This document shows, piece after piece, positions 6,119 to 13,591 of a DNA stretch of 14,712 bases; within the stretch, counting starts at the first letter, position 1; every line of letters starts with the position of its first letter. The DNA comes from CAZXCG01 sp964639205 (lineage in GTDB: Bacteria; Bacillota; Clostridia; Oscillospirales; Acutalibacteraceae), in assembly GCA_964639205.1 (NCBI GenBank), contig CAZXCG010000031.1, positions 1 through 14,712 on the forward strand, read 5' to 3'. The notes beneath the pieces were generated by a model. That model searched no databases. It saw only the letters and a program-made list of their open reading frames with translations, and was not told where the DNA came from. A program made the translations under genes and the position numbers.

Positions 6119-7357
6119 CTAAAGCTTTTCTATTTTCGCGGTTCTTGATATTGAAAGCACTACTCCCATTTGCAGCATAATCATAATAATGGAGCTTCCC
6201 CCGGAGCTGAAAAACGGAAGGCTGATTCCGGTGTTGGGCATCCAGTCGGTAATTACAAGCAAGTTAAGTATTACCTGAAGCGCAATTTGAATTATAATCC
6301 CGACTCCGAGCAATCTTCCGAAGCGGTCGCGCGCCTGCTGCGAAATTTTTATCCCCTGATAAATGAGCAGAGCAAACAGCATAAGAATCAACAGCGCCCC
6401 CACAAAGCCCAGCTCCTCGCAGACGATTGCAAAAATAAAATCGTTCTGGGGCTCCGGCAGAAAAAGATATTTTTGGCGCGATTCGCCAAAACCCAGTCCC
6501 GTTAAGCCGCCCGAGCCGATAGCATACATAGAGTTCCGCGTTTGGCGGGTGGTCTCGTACAGCTCTGTTCCGTATTCCGCCGTGAGCGCCTGTCCCCAGC
6601 CGTCAAGGCGCTGCATGGCATAACCGAGGTTGCCCGTGGCGTAAAGCAACGCGACGGCAAGCGCCACCAGAGCGCCGACTATTACAAACCAGCGCACCTT
6701 AACTCCGCCGAGAAACATCATGACAAAGGTCAGCAGAATCATAATAGCGATTGCGGAATAGTGCGGCTCCAAAAACAGAAGCACAGCCGTTGATAAAAGC
6801 ACAATACCGCCGATTAAAATAATTTTTCCGTCCTGCGCGTAGTATTTGTCGCAAAAATAGGCAAAAAACATAATAAGGGCAAATTTTGTTATTTCCGAAG
6901 CCTGAATGCTGATTGAGCCTACGCCTATCCACCGGCTTACCTCGCCGGTAACAACCCCCTTAACGGCTACGAAAATCAGCCCCGCATAGGAAATTCCCAA
7001 AACCAAATACTCCATAATCGGACTTTTGAGCTTTTCGTACTTAAAAAAGCTTGCCGCCATCATAACGGCAAAGCCGGCAGCCACAAGCTTGCACTGCTTA
7101 CCGAAAATATATTTGCTGCTGCTGTTTTCATAGTAAGATATTGGGTAGCTTGCCGAATACAGCATTACAAGACCGATTGTGACAAGCAGCACGACAATGC
7201 CGAAAAACCCCCAGTCCATTCCTCTGCCTATGCGAAAATATTTTTCGATAAAGCGGGCAAAGCCGCTTTTTTTCTTTCGCCTGACCGCGTCAGACCCTGT
7301 TCCTTTTACGGCGACTCCCGCGGGAGTTGCCCGCGCCGCGGCATATTTTCTTTCCAT
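6119..7357 (-). CDS. ftsW: SEDS glycosyltransferase FtsW (SpoVE-like)
   Basis: The product is 412 aa. FtsW polymerises lipid II into glycan strands at the septum together with a class B PBP. A basic cytoplasmic head of about 45 residues precedes multiple hydrophobic helices (first at about 48-68). SEDS landmarks are GEVSRWIGVGSISIQ (138-152), the loop LPEPQNDFIFAIVCEELG (300-317) with the conserved Asp306 thought to be catalytic, and MPNTGISLPFFSSGGSS (373-389). The order ftsW-murG and the neighbouring PBP favour FtsW over RodA. In B. subtilis the same position carries SpoVE, a paralogue, and sequence alone cannot say whether this copy serves vegetative or sporulation septa. GGAGG is 4 nt from the ATG, slightly close. 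Confidence 0.94.
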   Translation of the reverse strand: MERKYAAARATPAGVAVKGTGSDAVRRKKKSGFARFIEKYFRIGRGMDWGFFGIVVLLVTIGLVMLYSASYPISYYENSSSKYIFGKQCKLVAAGFAVMMAASFFKYEKLKSPIMEYLVLGISYAGLIFVAVKGVVTGEVSRWIGVGSISIQASEITKFALIMFFAYFCDKYYAQDGKIILIGGIVLLSTAVLLFLEPHYSAIAIMILLTFVMMFLGGVKVRWFVIVGALVALAVALLYATGNLGYAMQRLDGWGQALTAEYGTELYETTRQTRNSMYAIGSGGLTGLGFGESRQKYLFLPEPQNDFIFAIVCEELGFVGALLILMLFALLIYQGIKISQQARDRFGRLLGVGIIIQIALQVILNLLVITDWMPNTGISLPFFSSGGSSIIMIMLQMGVVLSISRTAKIEKL

Positions 7358-7384
7358 ATTACCTCCAAAAACAAGCTCCGCAAA

Positions 7385-8419
7385 TCAAATAAGCACAACG
7401 CCGAAATAAACAATAATAACGGCGGCAATTCCGAAAACAACCGTTACCAGACTGAACACCGTGACAATCTTCTTTTCACTCCAGCCGCACATTTCAAAGT
7501 GGTGGTGAATCGGGCTCATTTTGAAAAGTCTTTTCCCGTGCGTAAGCTTGAAATACCCCACCTGCAAAACAACCGAAAGCATATCCCAGTAATAACAGAT
7601 TCCGACCGGTATAAGCAGTATGGGCATCTGCACAGCAAACGCAATCGCGCAGATTGCTCCTCCCAGAAAAAGCGAGCCCGTATCTCCCATAAACACCTTG
7701 GCGGGGTTAAAATTCCACACCAAAAAGCCCAGACAAGCGCCGGCAAGAGCGGCCGCCTCCATGGTAACTCCGGCGTAGCCCGTCATGGTGGAAATAAGCA
7801 TAAAAATCATAGCGGCAAAGAAGGTTACGGAGCCGCACAGTCCGTCGATTCCGTCGTTAAGATTAACCGCGTTGACCGTACCCACCAATAGAATTGCGGC
7901 AAGAATATAATACAGCGGTCCCAAATCAACATAACCGACAAACGGGATCACCGTTTGCGTAGTATAGCCGTTAACCGCCAAAACCGCAAAGTAAAGCGCT
8001 GCGACAAGAAATTGCAGCAGGAGCTTTTGTTTTGCCGTAAGTCCCAAATTGCGCTTTTTAACAACCTTAATGTAATCGTCGATAAAGCCTATAACGCCGT
8101 AGCAAAACGCCATGGCAACGCCGGCGAACATATGAACCTTGTCGCGCGTGAAAACAGCCTCGTTTACATTTTCTGCGCCGAGACCGGCGCAGAAGTACAA
8201 AACCCCGCATATAACCGACACAAGCATAAAGGCAAGTATTATCATAATACCCCCCATAGTCGGGGTACCCTGCTTTTTTTTGTGCCATTTCGGTCCTTCC
8301 TCGAGTATTGTCTGACCGTATTTAAGCTTTTGAAGAAAAGGTATGAGCTTTTTGCCGGTAAGCGCGGAGACGGCAAGCGCCGCAAGCGCCGCCGCACCTG
8401 CCCACAGTGCGTTTGTCAT
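7385..8419 (-). CDS. mraY: Phospho-MurNAc-pentapeptide transferase MraY
   Basis: The product is 344 aa with about ten membrane helices. MraY joins phospho-MurNAc-pentapeptide to undecaprenyl phosphate, giving lipid I. Family motifs in order are GTPTMGG (51-57), the catalytic aspartate pair in GFIDDYIKV (Asp114-Asp115), NAVNLNDGIDGL (183-194), VFMGDTGSLFLGG with Asp246, and the MSPIHHHFE triple histidine (301-309). NLNDG replaces the common NLTDG, a mild change. The start is an ATG with GAGGG 7 nt upstream (8427-8431). It is 27 nt from ftsW and 37 nt from the Mur-like gene, so all three are probably on one transcript with the PBP gene. Confidence 0.98.
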   Translation of the reverse strand: MTNALWAGAAALAALAVSALTGKKLIPFLQKLKYGQTILEEGPKWHKKKQGTPTMGGIMIILAFMLVSVICGVLYFCAGLGAENVNEAVFTRDKVHMFAGVAMAFCYGVIGFIDDYIKVVKKRNLGLTAKQKLLLQFLVAALYFAVLAVNGYTTQTVIPFVGYVDLGPLYYILAAILLVGTVNAVNLNDGIDGLCGSVTFFAAMIFMLISTMTGYAGVTMEAAALAGACLGFLVWNFNPAKVFMGDTGSLFLGGAICAIAFAVQMPILLIPVGICYYWDMLSVVLQVGYFKLTHGKRLFKMSPIHHHFEMCGWSEKKIVTVFSLVTVVFGIAAVIIVYFGVVLI

Positions 8420-8456
8420 TTTAACACCCTCAGTAAAAAATTGTTTTCCCTTTTTA

Positions 8457-8903
8457 TTAAAGCTCCGCCTTTAAAATTTTATTCAGCCGGGCGATAACCT
8501 CCGCAAGCGGCAGTCCGCACGCCGTAAGCGCGGCGGCGACAGTGAGCACCGCTTTTACCGTAAAGCCGGTTTTGTTTCCGACAAAAACCCTGCCCATACG
8601 ATCCTCCGCCATAAGCTCAAAGCAGGTGTATTCGGGCTTTTCCTGAATATTAAGAGCAACTATCCCCGCGCTTAAATCCTCGGTGGAATAGGTGACGGTT
8701 CTTGAAGCTCCCGCAAGCTCAAATCCCTGCGGTACTGCGGCGGCGCGGAATTTTTCTTCGGGAACGACCGCGTCCGCATCGAGAACTACCGCAACGGGCT
8801 GCCCGATTTCGCACGGCAAATCCTCCGTACATGTGCGGAGCAGCTCCGAGATTTGCGTCTTTTCGGGACACGAGCCTATAATCCTAATACTTTTCATCAG
8901 CAC
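8457..8903 (-). CDS. Stand-alone Mur-ligase central-domain-like protein, no P-loop
   Basis: The product is 148 aa, soluble, with no signal peptide. The stretch from about 36 to 143 resembles the second half of the Mur ligase central domain. A strand with AVVLDADAVVP matches the nucleotide-handling VLNADDP region. SRTVTYSTEDLSAGIVALNI matches the VxTYG-x-DADVRAENI region. GNKTGFTVKAVLTVAAALTACGLPLAEVIARLNKI matches the FNVYNALAAIAAALALG helix with the following -PLEEI- helix. Missing are the N-terminal UDP-binding domain, the GTxGKT ATP loop and the C-terminal ligase domain, so it should not be a ligase. It lies between the PBP gene and mraY, where murE/murF often sit. The GTG start is supported by GGGAGG 8 nt upstream; an ATG two codons later is 14 nt away. 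The frame is intact. Assignment to the Mur fold is my reading of local motifs. Confidence 0.7.
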   Translation of the reverse strand: MLMKSIRIIGSCPEKTQISELLRTCTEDLPCEIGQPVAVVLDADAVVPEEKFRAAAVPQGFELAGASRTVTYSTEDLSAGIVALNIQEKPEYTCFELMAEDRMGRVFVGNKTGFTVKAVLTVAAALTACGLPLAEVIARLNKILKAEL

Positions 8904-8961
8904 ATTTTACTCCTCCCAAGCGTGTTTTCATCCGCTGCCTTACGGCGGGGCGGCATATTTA

Positions 8962-11226
8962 TCAGTCGCTGAAATCGGTGCTTGCAAACGTAACGGTTAT
9001 CACCGTTCCGGGACTTACCGTTGTACCGTATTCAATACTCTGCGAAACGCTGCGGCTTGCCTCCGCATTATACGAACCCTTAATGCTTATGTTCACGCCG
9101 TATTCGGCGGCAACAGCATTCGCCTCGCTCAGCGAAAGTCCCGTCAAATTCGGAACTATGACCATGTCGCTTTGACTTTCCTCGTCGGTATAAAGCACCA
9201 CCGTGCCTCCCGACGGAACGGACGAGCCTACCTCCGGCACCTGTGAAATAACCGTGCCGCCCTCGCCCTTTACTCTTACCGAAATTCCGGAAGCCTGCGC
9301 AGCGCTTGAGGCCTCTTCCACGGTAAGTCCGATATAGTTTTCCGTTTTTACGTCGATATTTTCAAGCTCCTCTTCGCTGTACTGGGCTTCTATTCCCAAA
9401 TAAGGAAGAACCTCGCTCATAACATTTGCAAAAACCGGAGCCGCAACCTGACTGCCGTAGTATGAGGTTCCCAAGGGCGTGTCAAAAAATACAAGCATTA
9501 TAACCTGAGCGTCGTCGGCGGGAGCAAAGCCGCAGAAGGACGCTATGTAATCGTCTATTCCGTCGCCGTTGGAGTCGGTTTTCTTTTCCGAGGTGCCGGT
9601 TTTGCCGGCAACTCTGTAGCCCGCTATATAGGCGTTTTTTGCGCCGCCGGAAACGGCGTTTTCTTCAAGAATGGAGCACATACGCTCGGAGACCTCTTCC
9701 GAAATTACCTGCCGCTTTACATCTGTGCTTACAGACTCGACCACGTTGCCCTCGCTGTCGATAATCTCTTTAACGCAGTGGGGCTGCACAAGATACCCTC
9801 CGTTTGCCACGGCGCATGCCGCCGTAATCATTTGCATCGGCGTAATGGAAAAGTTCTGCCCGAAGGAGGCAACCGCAAGATCCACCGGCCCCATTGATCC
9901 GTCCTCGCTGAAAAACATATCCTCGGCCTCACCGGGCAGGTCAACGCCCGTTCTCTGACTGAACCCGAAAGCCTGATAGTACTTCCAAAAGTTTGTTTCC
10001 CCTATAAGCTGACCTATCTGTATAAGCGCCGGGTTGCAGGAGTTCATTATTGCTTCTTCAAACGACTGAACGCCGTGTCCGGTGTGCAAATGGCAGCTTA
10101 TTTCTTCACCGTAAACATCGTAGGAGCCGTCGCAGTAGAAGGTGTCGCTGTCGCTTATAAGCCCTTCCTCGAGCGCCATAGACGCGGTTACCATCTTGAA
10201 AACCGAGCCCGGATAGTAAGTGTCGGAAACAGTTTTGTTGCGCCACATCTCATACAGAAGTTCGCTTTCCTTTTCTTCCTGCTCCTCCTGCGGATATTCC
10301 GCAAGCTTCTCCTTGTATTCCTCGGTAAGCGTAAACGGGTCGTTAAGGTCAAAGCCGCCCACGGTGGCGTTGGCGTAAATCTCGCCCGTGTTGGGGTTCA
10401 TTATTATGCAGCCGCCGCGGTTGTAAACGTCGTTTTCCTCAATAGCCTGCTTCATATATTTTTCGCATATGGACTGAACCGTCTCGTCTATGGTCAGCAC
10501 AAGGCTGTATCCGTCTTCGGCGTCGATATTCTGTTTATATTCAAACGGCAAGCTGTCTCCGTTTGCGTTTTGAGCGGTAACAAGCCTTCCGTCCGTACCC
10601 TTTAGAATGTCGTCATACTGATATTCAAGCCCGGTAAGCCCCTGATCGTCGGAGCCTGTAAAGCCTATCAGCGCCGACGCAAGACTGCCGTATGGGTAGT
10701 AACGCTTATAGTCGTCGTAAAAATTGATTCCCCCGCTCGGCACGAGCGGATTTTTGTTTGAATCCAAGGGACTGTTCTCTATAAATTCAAGAATTTCATC
10801 ACGCAGGGAGCTTTCAACCTGACTTTTAAGCACCACATACTGAGAATCGGTGCTGTTTATTTTTGCAAGAACCGTTTCCTCCTCAATATCGAGGATGGCG
10901 GCGAGACCCTTCGCCGTGTAGTTTCTTTGTTCATCGGTGGAAAATTCGCTCGGGTCAAGCGCCACCTTCCACACAGAAGCGCTCTGGGCTAAAATTTTTT
11001 CATTTCTGTCGTATATAGTACCCCGCTTGGCGCTTATCGTAACGCTGGAAAACTGCTGCGAAACGGCGCTGCGCTTGAGCTCGTCGCCGATTCCGAACTG
11101 CAAATACGCAATCCTCCCTATAACCAGACCGAACCCCAAAAACAGACACAGCGCCATCAAAACGGTTGACCTCCGTTTAAAAGACGGTCTCCTCTTTTTT
11201 GGGTACGAAGATTTTGCTTTAGTCAA
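8962..11226 (-). CDS. ftsI: Class B penicillin-binding protein with two PASTA domains (FtsI/SpoVD type)
   Basis: The product is 754 aa from the proposed start. It is a membrane-anchored D,D-transpeptidase that cross-links septal peptidoglycan beside FtsW. A basic head precedes one membrane helix (about 22-44). The dimerisation domain has RGTIYDRNEKILAQ. The transpeptidase motifs are PGSVFK (catalytic Ser341), SCN (396-398) and KTGTSE (542-547). Two PASTA repeats end the protein (about 629-681 and 689-749), one more than typical SpoVD. Directly after KTG is DSNGDGIDD, which looks like a calcium-binding loop. The frame opens at a TTG at 11295, but AAAGGTGA just before the TTG at 11226 fits the 16S end better and gives a normal basic head. 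A GTG at 11235 is the alternative. FtsI and SpoVD cannot be separated by sequence alone. Confidence 0.93.
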   Translation of the reverse strand: MTKAKSSYPKKRRPSFKRRSTVLMALCLFLGFGLVIGRIAYLQFGIGDELKRSAVSQQFSSVTISAKRGTIYDRNEKILAQSASVWKVALDPSEFSTDEQRNYTAKGLAAILDIEEETVLAKINSTDSQYVVLKSQVESSLRDEILEFIENSPLDSNKNPLVPSGGINFYDDYKRYYPYGSLASALIGFTGSDDQGLTGLEYQYDDILKGTDGRLVTAQNANGDSLPFEYKQNIDAEDGYSLVLTIDETVQSICEKYMKQAIEENDVYNRGGCIIMNPNTGEIYANATVGGFDLNDPFTLTEEYKEKLAEYPQEEQEEKESELLYEMWRNKTVSDTYYPGSVFKMVTASMALEEGLISDSDTFYCDGSYDVYGEEISCHLHTGHGVQSFEEAIMNSCNPALIQIGQLIGETNFWKYYQAFGFSQRTGVDLPGEAEDMFFSEDGSMGPVDLAVASFGQNFSITPMQMITAACAVANGGYLVQPHCVKEIIDSEGNVVESVSTDVKRQVISEEVSERMCSILEENAVSGGAKNAYIAGYRVAGKTGTSEKKTDSNGDGIDDYIASFCGFAPADDAQVIMLVFFDTPLGTSYYGSQVAAPVFANVMSEVLPYLGIEAQYSEEELENIDVKTENYIGLTVEEASSAAQASGISVRVKGEGGTVISQVPEVGSSVPSGGTVVLYTDEESQSDMVIVPNLTGLSLSEANAVAAEYGVNISIKGSYNAEASRSVSQSIEYGTTVSPGTVITVTFASTDFSD

Positions 11227-11310
11227 TATGCTCACCTTTGGTATTATTAAATAAAATATCGCCGCCCGAATATTCCGGGGCAGGGCGCAGCGCAAGTGAA
11301 CGAAGCTTTG

Positions 11311-11343
11311 AAAAAAGGGGATTAAGATGCTATCTCAATCCCC
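11311..11343 (-). terminator. Strong intrinsic terminator between ftsL and the PBP gene
   Basis: On the minus strand a 12-bp stem (GGGGATTGAGAT / ATCTTAATCCCC, one G-U pair, loop AGC) is followed at once by TTTTTT. It begins 47 nt after the ftsL stop and lies about 85 nt before the PBP start. It is as good as any terminator in the window, yet lies inside a run of co-directional division genes. Flanking GAAGC and GCTTC arms could form an extra outer helix. Confidence 0.88.
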
Positions 11344-11390
11344 GCTTCCCGTTACAGTCCTGCCTTATTATTACGAAGCCCGTGCGGCGG

Positions 11391-11927
11391 TTATGACAGA
11401 ATTCCCTTAATTGCATTCGCCACTTTAACAAAAATATTCGGTTCCTCGGTATTTATTACCTCTGCCTTGTCTCCGTCGCTGAGGCTTACAAATTCTTTTT
11501 GGTAATTTGTCGCACGGCTCATATTCAGCTCGTCTTTTGCATACTCCTCGACTATGGCGGTGGAGTACTGCGAATCGACGCTCAATTCGGTCTGTGTATA
11601 AATACTTTGCTGCTGTACAAGCTTATCGCGAGTGTCGAGAATTTCCTGATTAAGCTCGGTAAGAGCCACCCGCCCGCTGATATTTACAACAAGCAGAAAT
11701 GCTATCATCCCGCCGAACAGCGCCGTTGCCGCGACCTTTATGGGATTCACCCTGCGCCGCGCAATCCTGTCGAGCATTTCGTCGGAAACAACAACAACCT
11801 TGCCCGACTGCTTCGGTCCGGGTTTTTTCTTTTTAGCCGGTACGGCCGCTCCTTTTCTTTTACGCGGCGATGTGCTTTCTTCAAAAAGGCTGAGGTCATA
11901 CGCTGCGTTTCTGTCTTCAAATGCCAT
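11391..11927 (-). CDS. ftsL: Cell division protein FtsL
   Basis: The product is 178 aa, longer than the roughly 120 aa of B. subtilis FtsL. It is a bitopic divisome protein that pairs with DivIC/FtsB and FtsQ through a periplasmic coiled coil and activates FtsW-PBP. Residues 1-62 are a basic cytoplasmic head (a KKKKPGPK cluster). One membrane helix lies at about 63-83, a coiled-coil region at about 88-118, and then the clostridial FtsL segment IVEEYAKDELNMSRATNYQKEFV (125-147). The rest is a short extension. The ATG at 11927 has GGGAG 7 nt upstream. Assignment rests on topology, coiled coil and position between rsmH and the PBP gene, since FtsL sequences are poorly conserved. It has its own upstream promoter and a terminator after it, so it may be expressed as a single-gene transcript. 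Confidence 0.85.
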   Translation of the reverse strand: MAFEDRNAAYDLSLFEESTSPRKRKGAAVPAKKKKPGPKQSGKVVVVSDEMLDRIARRRVNPIKVAATALFGGMIAFLLVVNISGRVALTELNQEILDTRDKLVQQQSIYTQTELSVDSQYSTAIVEEYAKDELNMSRATNYQKEFVSLSDGDKAEVINTEEPNIFVKVANAIKGILS

Positions 11928-12057
11928 TTTTCCACTCCCGCTTTTTCAAGCCTTATTCTCAAAATCCTTCCGTTTCACGGCCCCTTGCCGCAAGCGTCAT
12001 TTTTTCATATTTTTTGATATAGCTTCCGTATCCTTGTTTAAAAGGCTGCAATCTTTC

Positions 12058-12086
12058 AATAAGGGCTTTGCCCCGTTATTATATAA
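12058..12086. repeat. GGGGC-TTT-GCCCC dispersed repeat, ftsL leader copy
   Basis: AATAAGGGCTTTGCCCCGTT continues into ATTATATAA. It matches the copies at 2082 and 14011. Stem GGGC (12063-12066) / GCCC (12070-12073) is flanked by AATAA / TTATT, which can pair outside it. It lies in the predicted ftsL leader RNA. Confidence 0.65.
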
Positions 12087-12140
12087 GGAATATTTCAGCC
12101 AAACACAAAATATTGTTGGAAGCTCCGGTTCGGGCGCTCG

Positions 12141-12169
12141 ATAATAACAAAACCTTGTGTTTGTAACAA
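12141..12169 (-). promoter_or_regulatory. Sigma-A-like promoter of ftsL
   Basis: On the minus strand, TTGTTA (12164-12169) and TATTAT (12141-12146) are separated by exactly 17 nt. They match consensus at 4 of 6 and 5 of 6. The site lies in an AT-rich stretch after rsmH and predicts a transcript start near 12134. Confidence 0.6.
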
Positions 12170-12235
12170 TTATTACAAGTTTGTTATTATTTTACTACAT
12201 ATAGTTATGTTTGTCTATACCTTATACAATATTTT

Positions 12236-13159
12236 TTAAAAAATTTTTTCGCAGACGCGTAACCTTGCGCTTCTGCTGCGGGGGTTCTGCTCAAGCTCGC
12301 TTTCCGAGGGAGCTACGGGCTTACCCAAAATTTTTACGGACGGCTTTTGATTGCAAACGCAAACGGGAAAATCCTTCGGGCATATGCAGCCCTTAGCCCA
12401 GCCGGCCATCCTTTGTTTGACAATTCGATCCTCGAGCGAATGAAAGGTAATAACCGCCAGCCTTCCGCCGCCGCCGAGCAGATCCTTTGCGGCGTCCAGC
12501 CCTTGCTCAAGCCTGTCAAGCTCGCCGTTTACCGCAATCCTGAGAGCCTGAAAGGTTTTCCTTGCGGGGTGTCCTTCTCTGCGCACCTTTTGAGGAACGC
12601 AGGATTTAACTATCTGCGCAAGCTCAAGCGTTGTTTCTATGCGCTTTTTTTCGCGGTATTTTTCAATTCCCCGCGCTATGCTTGCGGCAAATTTTTCTTC
12701 GCCGTAGCGCGAAATTATCGAGACAAGCTCCGAGTATTCAAGCGTGTTTACAAGATCCGCGGCCGTTGCCCCGCTTTGGCTCATGCGCATATCGAGCGGC
12801 GCGTCCTTATGATACGAAAAGCCCCGCTGCGCGTCGTCGAGCTGATGTGAGGAAACCCCCAAATCAAGCAAAATACCGTCCACCTTAGAAACGCCGTGTT
12901 CCTCCAGCAAAGCGCGCATATCCCCGAAATTGCCGCGTATTACGGTGCTTTGCGGGTTGTTTTTGAATCGCTCGGTAACCGCGGCTATCGCGTCCGGGTC
13001 CTGATCCACAGAATACAGCCTGCCGCGCTCAAGCCGCCGCAAAATTTCGGCCGAATGACCGCCCCCGCCCGCCGTTGCGTCAACATAAACGCCGTCCGGG
13101 CGAACCGCGAGCGCATCCACCGCTTCGTTTAACAGCACCGGTCTGTGAGAAAATTCCAT
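12236..13159 (-). CDS. rsmH: 16S rRNA (cytosine1402-N4)-methyltransferase RsmH (MraW)
   Basis: The product is 307 aa, close to the family length. RsmH methylates N4 of C1402 in the 16S rRNA decoding site using S-adenosylmethionine. The N-terminus SHRPVLLNEAVDAL is typical. The SAM-binding loop is DATAGGGGHS (27-36), with the following acidic VDQDPDA. DGILLDLGVSSHQLD (94-108), GHPARKTFQALRIAVNGEL (196-214) and ITFHSLEDRIVK (237-248) are family signatures. A Cys cluster CICPKDFPVCVC (258-269), common in Firmicute RsmH, may bind metal. The ATG at 13159 has AAGGCGG upstream, which overlaps the mraZ stop codon; the two genes are 12 nt apart and almost certainly co-transcribed and translationally coupled. 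Confidence 0.98.
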   Translation of the reverse strand: MEFSHRPVLLNEAVDALAVRPDGVYVDATAGGGGHSAEILRRLERGRLYSVDQDPDAIAAVTERFKNNPQSTVIRGNFGDMRALLEEHGVSKVDGILLDLGVSSHQLDDAQRGFSYHKDAPLDMRMSQSGATAADLVNTLEYSELVSIISRYGEEKFAASIARGIEKYREKKRIETTLELAQIVKSCVPQKVRREGHPARKTFQALRIAVNGELDRLEQGLDAAKDLLGGGGRLAVITFHSLEDRIVKQRMAGWAKGCICPKDFPVCVCNQKPSVKILGKPVAPSESELEQNPRSRSARLRVCEKIF

Positions 13160-13171
13160 AACCGCGCCGCC

Positions 13172-13591
13172 TTACAGTCTTATATAATTAAGATTCGGCT
13201 TTGCAACTTCCTTTTTTTGCTTTTGGAAGAACTCACGGAATTTGTCGCTGTTCCAAATTTCAATGCGGGTGTCCAATCCGAGAACCACAACGTTTTTGTC
13301 AAGCTGCGCCTGTTCCCTGAGCGCCTGCGGGATGGAAATTCTGCCCTGAGCGTTAGGTGTTACCTGCGTTGCCGGAGCAATAAGTATGTACTGCATTGAA
13401 GCGGCAACATCGCCGGGCATCCGCTTGATTTGCTCGCTGTAATTTTCAAACTGTTCGTTTGAAAAAACCTGAAGGCAATCTTCAAATCCGCTGGTAATAT
13501 AAAACGACTCGCCCAGCTCTTCCCTGAATTTAGCCGGCAAAATAATTCTGCCCTTGGAATCTATTGTATTATTGGTCATTCCGGAAAACAT
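13172..13591 (-). CDS. mraZ: Transcriptional regulator MraZ
   Basis: The product is 139 aa, the usual MraZ size. It is a ring-forming DNA-binding protein, first gene of dcw clusters, and in other bacteria it represses its own operon. It has two SpoVT-AbrB half-domains: DSKGRIILPAKFREEL (11-26), preceded by NNTI, and NAQGRISIPQALREQA (80-95). The frame is open to 13708, but that part would include the leader hairpins and is not MraZ-like. The ATG at 13591 gives the family N-terminus MFSGMTNNTIDSKG and has AAAGGGGG 7 nt upstream. It is driven by a very good promoter at 13726-13754 and preceded by a terminator-like hairpin. Confidence 0.97.
   Translation of the reverse strand: MFSGMTNNTIDSKGRIILPAKFREELGESFYITSGFEDCLQVFSNEQFENYSEQIKRMPGDVAASMQYILIAPATQVTPNAQGRISIPQALREQAQLDKNVVVLGLDTRIEIWNSDKFREFFQKQKKEVAKPNLNYIRL

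Larger units (their letters stand above)
11928..12235. other. 308-nt rsmH-ftsL intergenic region
   Basis: No credible gene is seen. The rsmH side is very AT-rich and carries the ftsL promoter (12141-12169), which overlaps an inverted repeat TTGTAA / TTACAA (12171-12176 and 12162-12167 region, read across both strands). The predicted ftsL leader of about 205 nt contains the GGGC-TTT-GCCC repeat at 12058-12086. Confidence 0.75.

Noticed and set aside
8457..8961. The Mur-like gene as a pseudogene left from murE or murF
   Set aside because: The frame is intact with a good ribosome site and tight spacing, and no further Mur motifs are seen in other frames next to it. An old truncation later put to use remains possible.
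11227..11310. Promoter for the PBP gene
   Set aside because: The best sigma-A pair (TTGCGC, 17 nt, TATTCG) is poor. A perfect GAATATT matches the sigma-E -35 pattern, but no matching -10 lies at the right distance.
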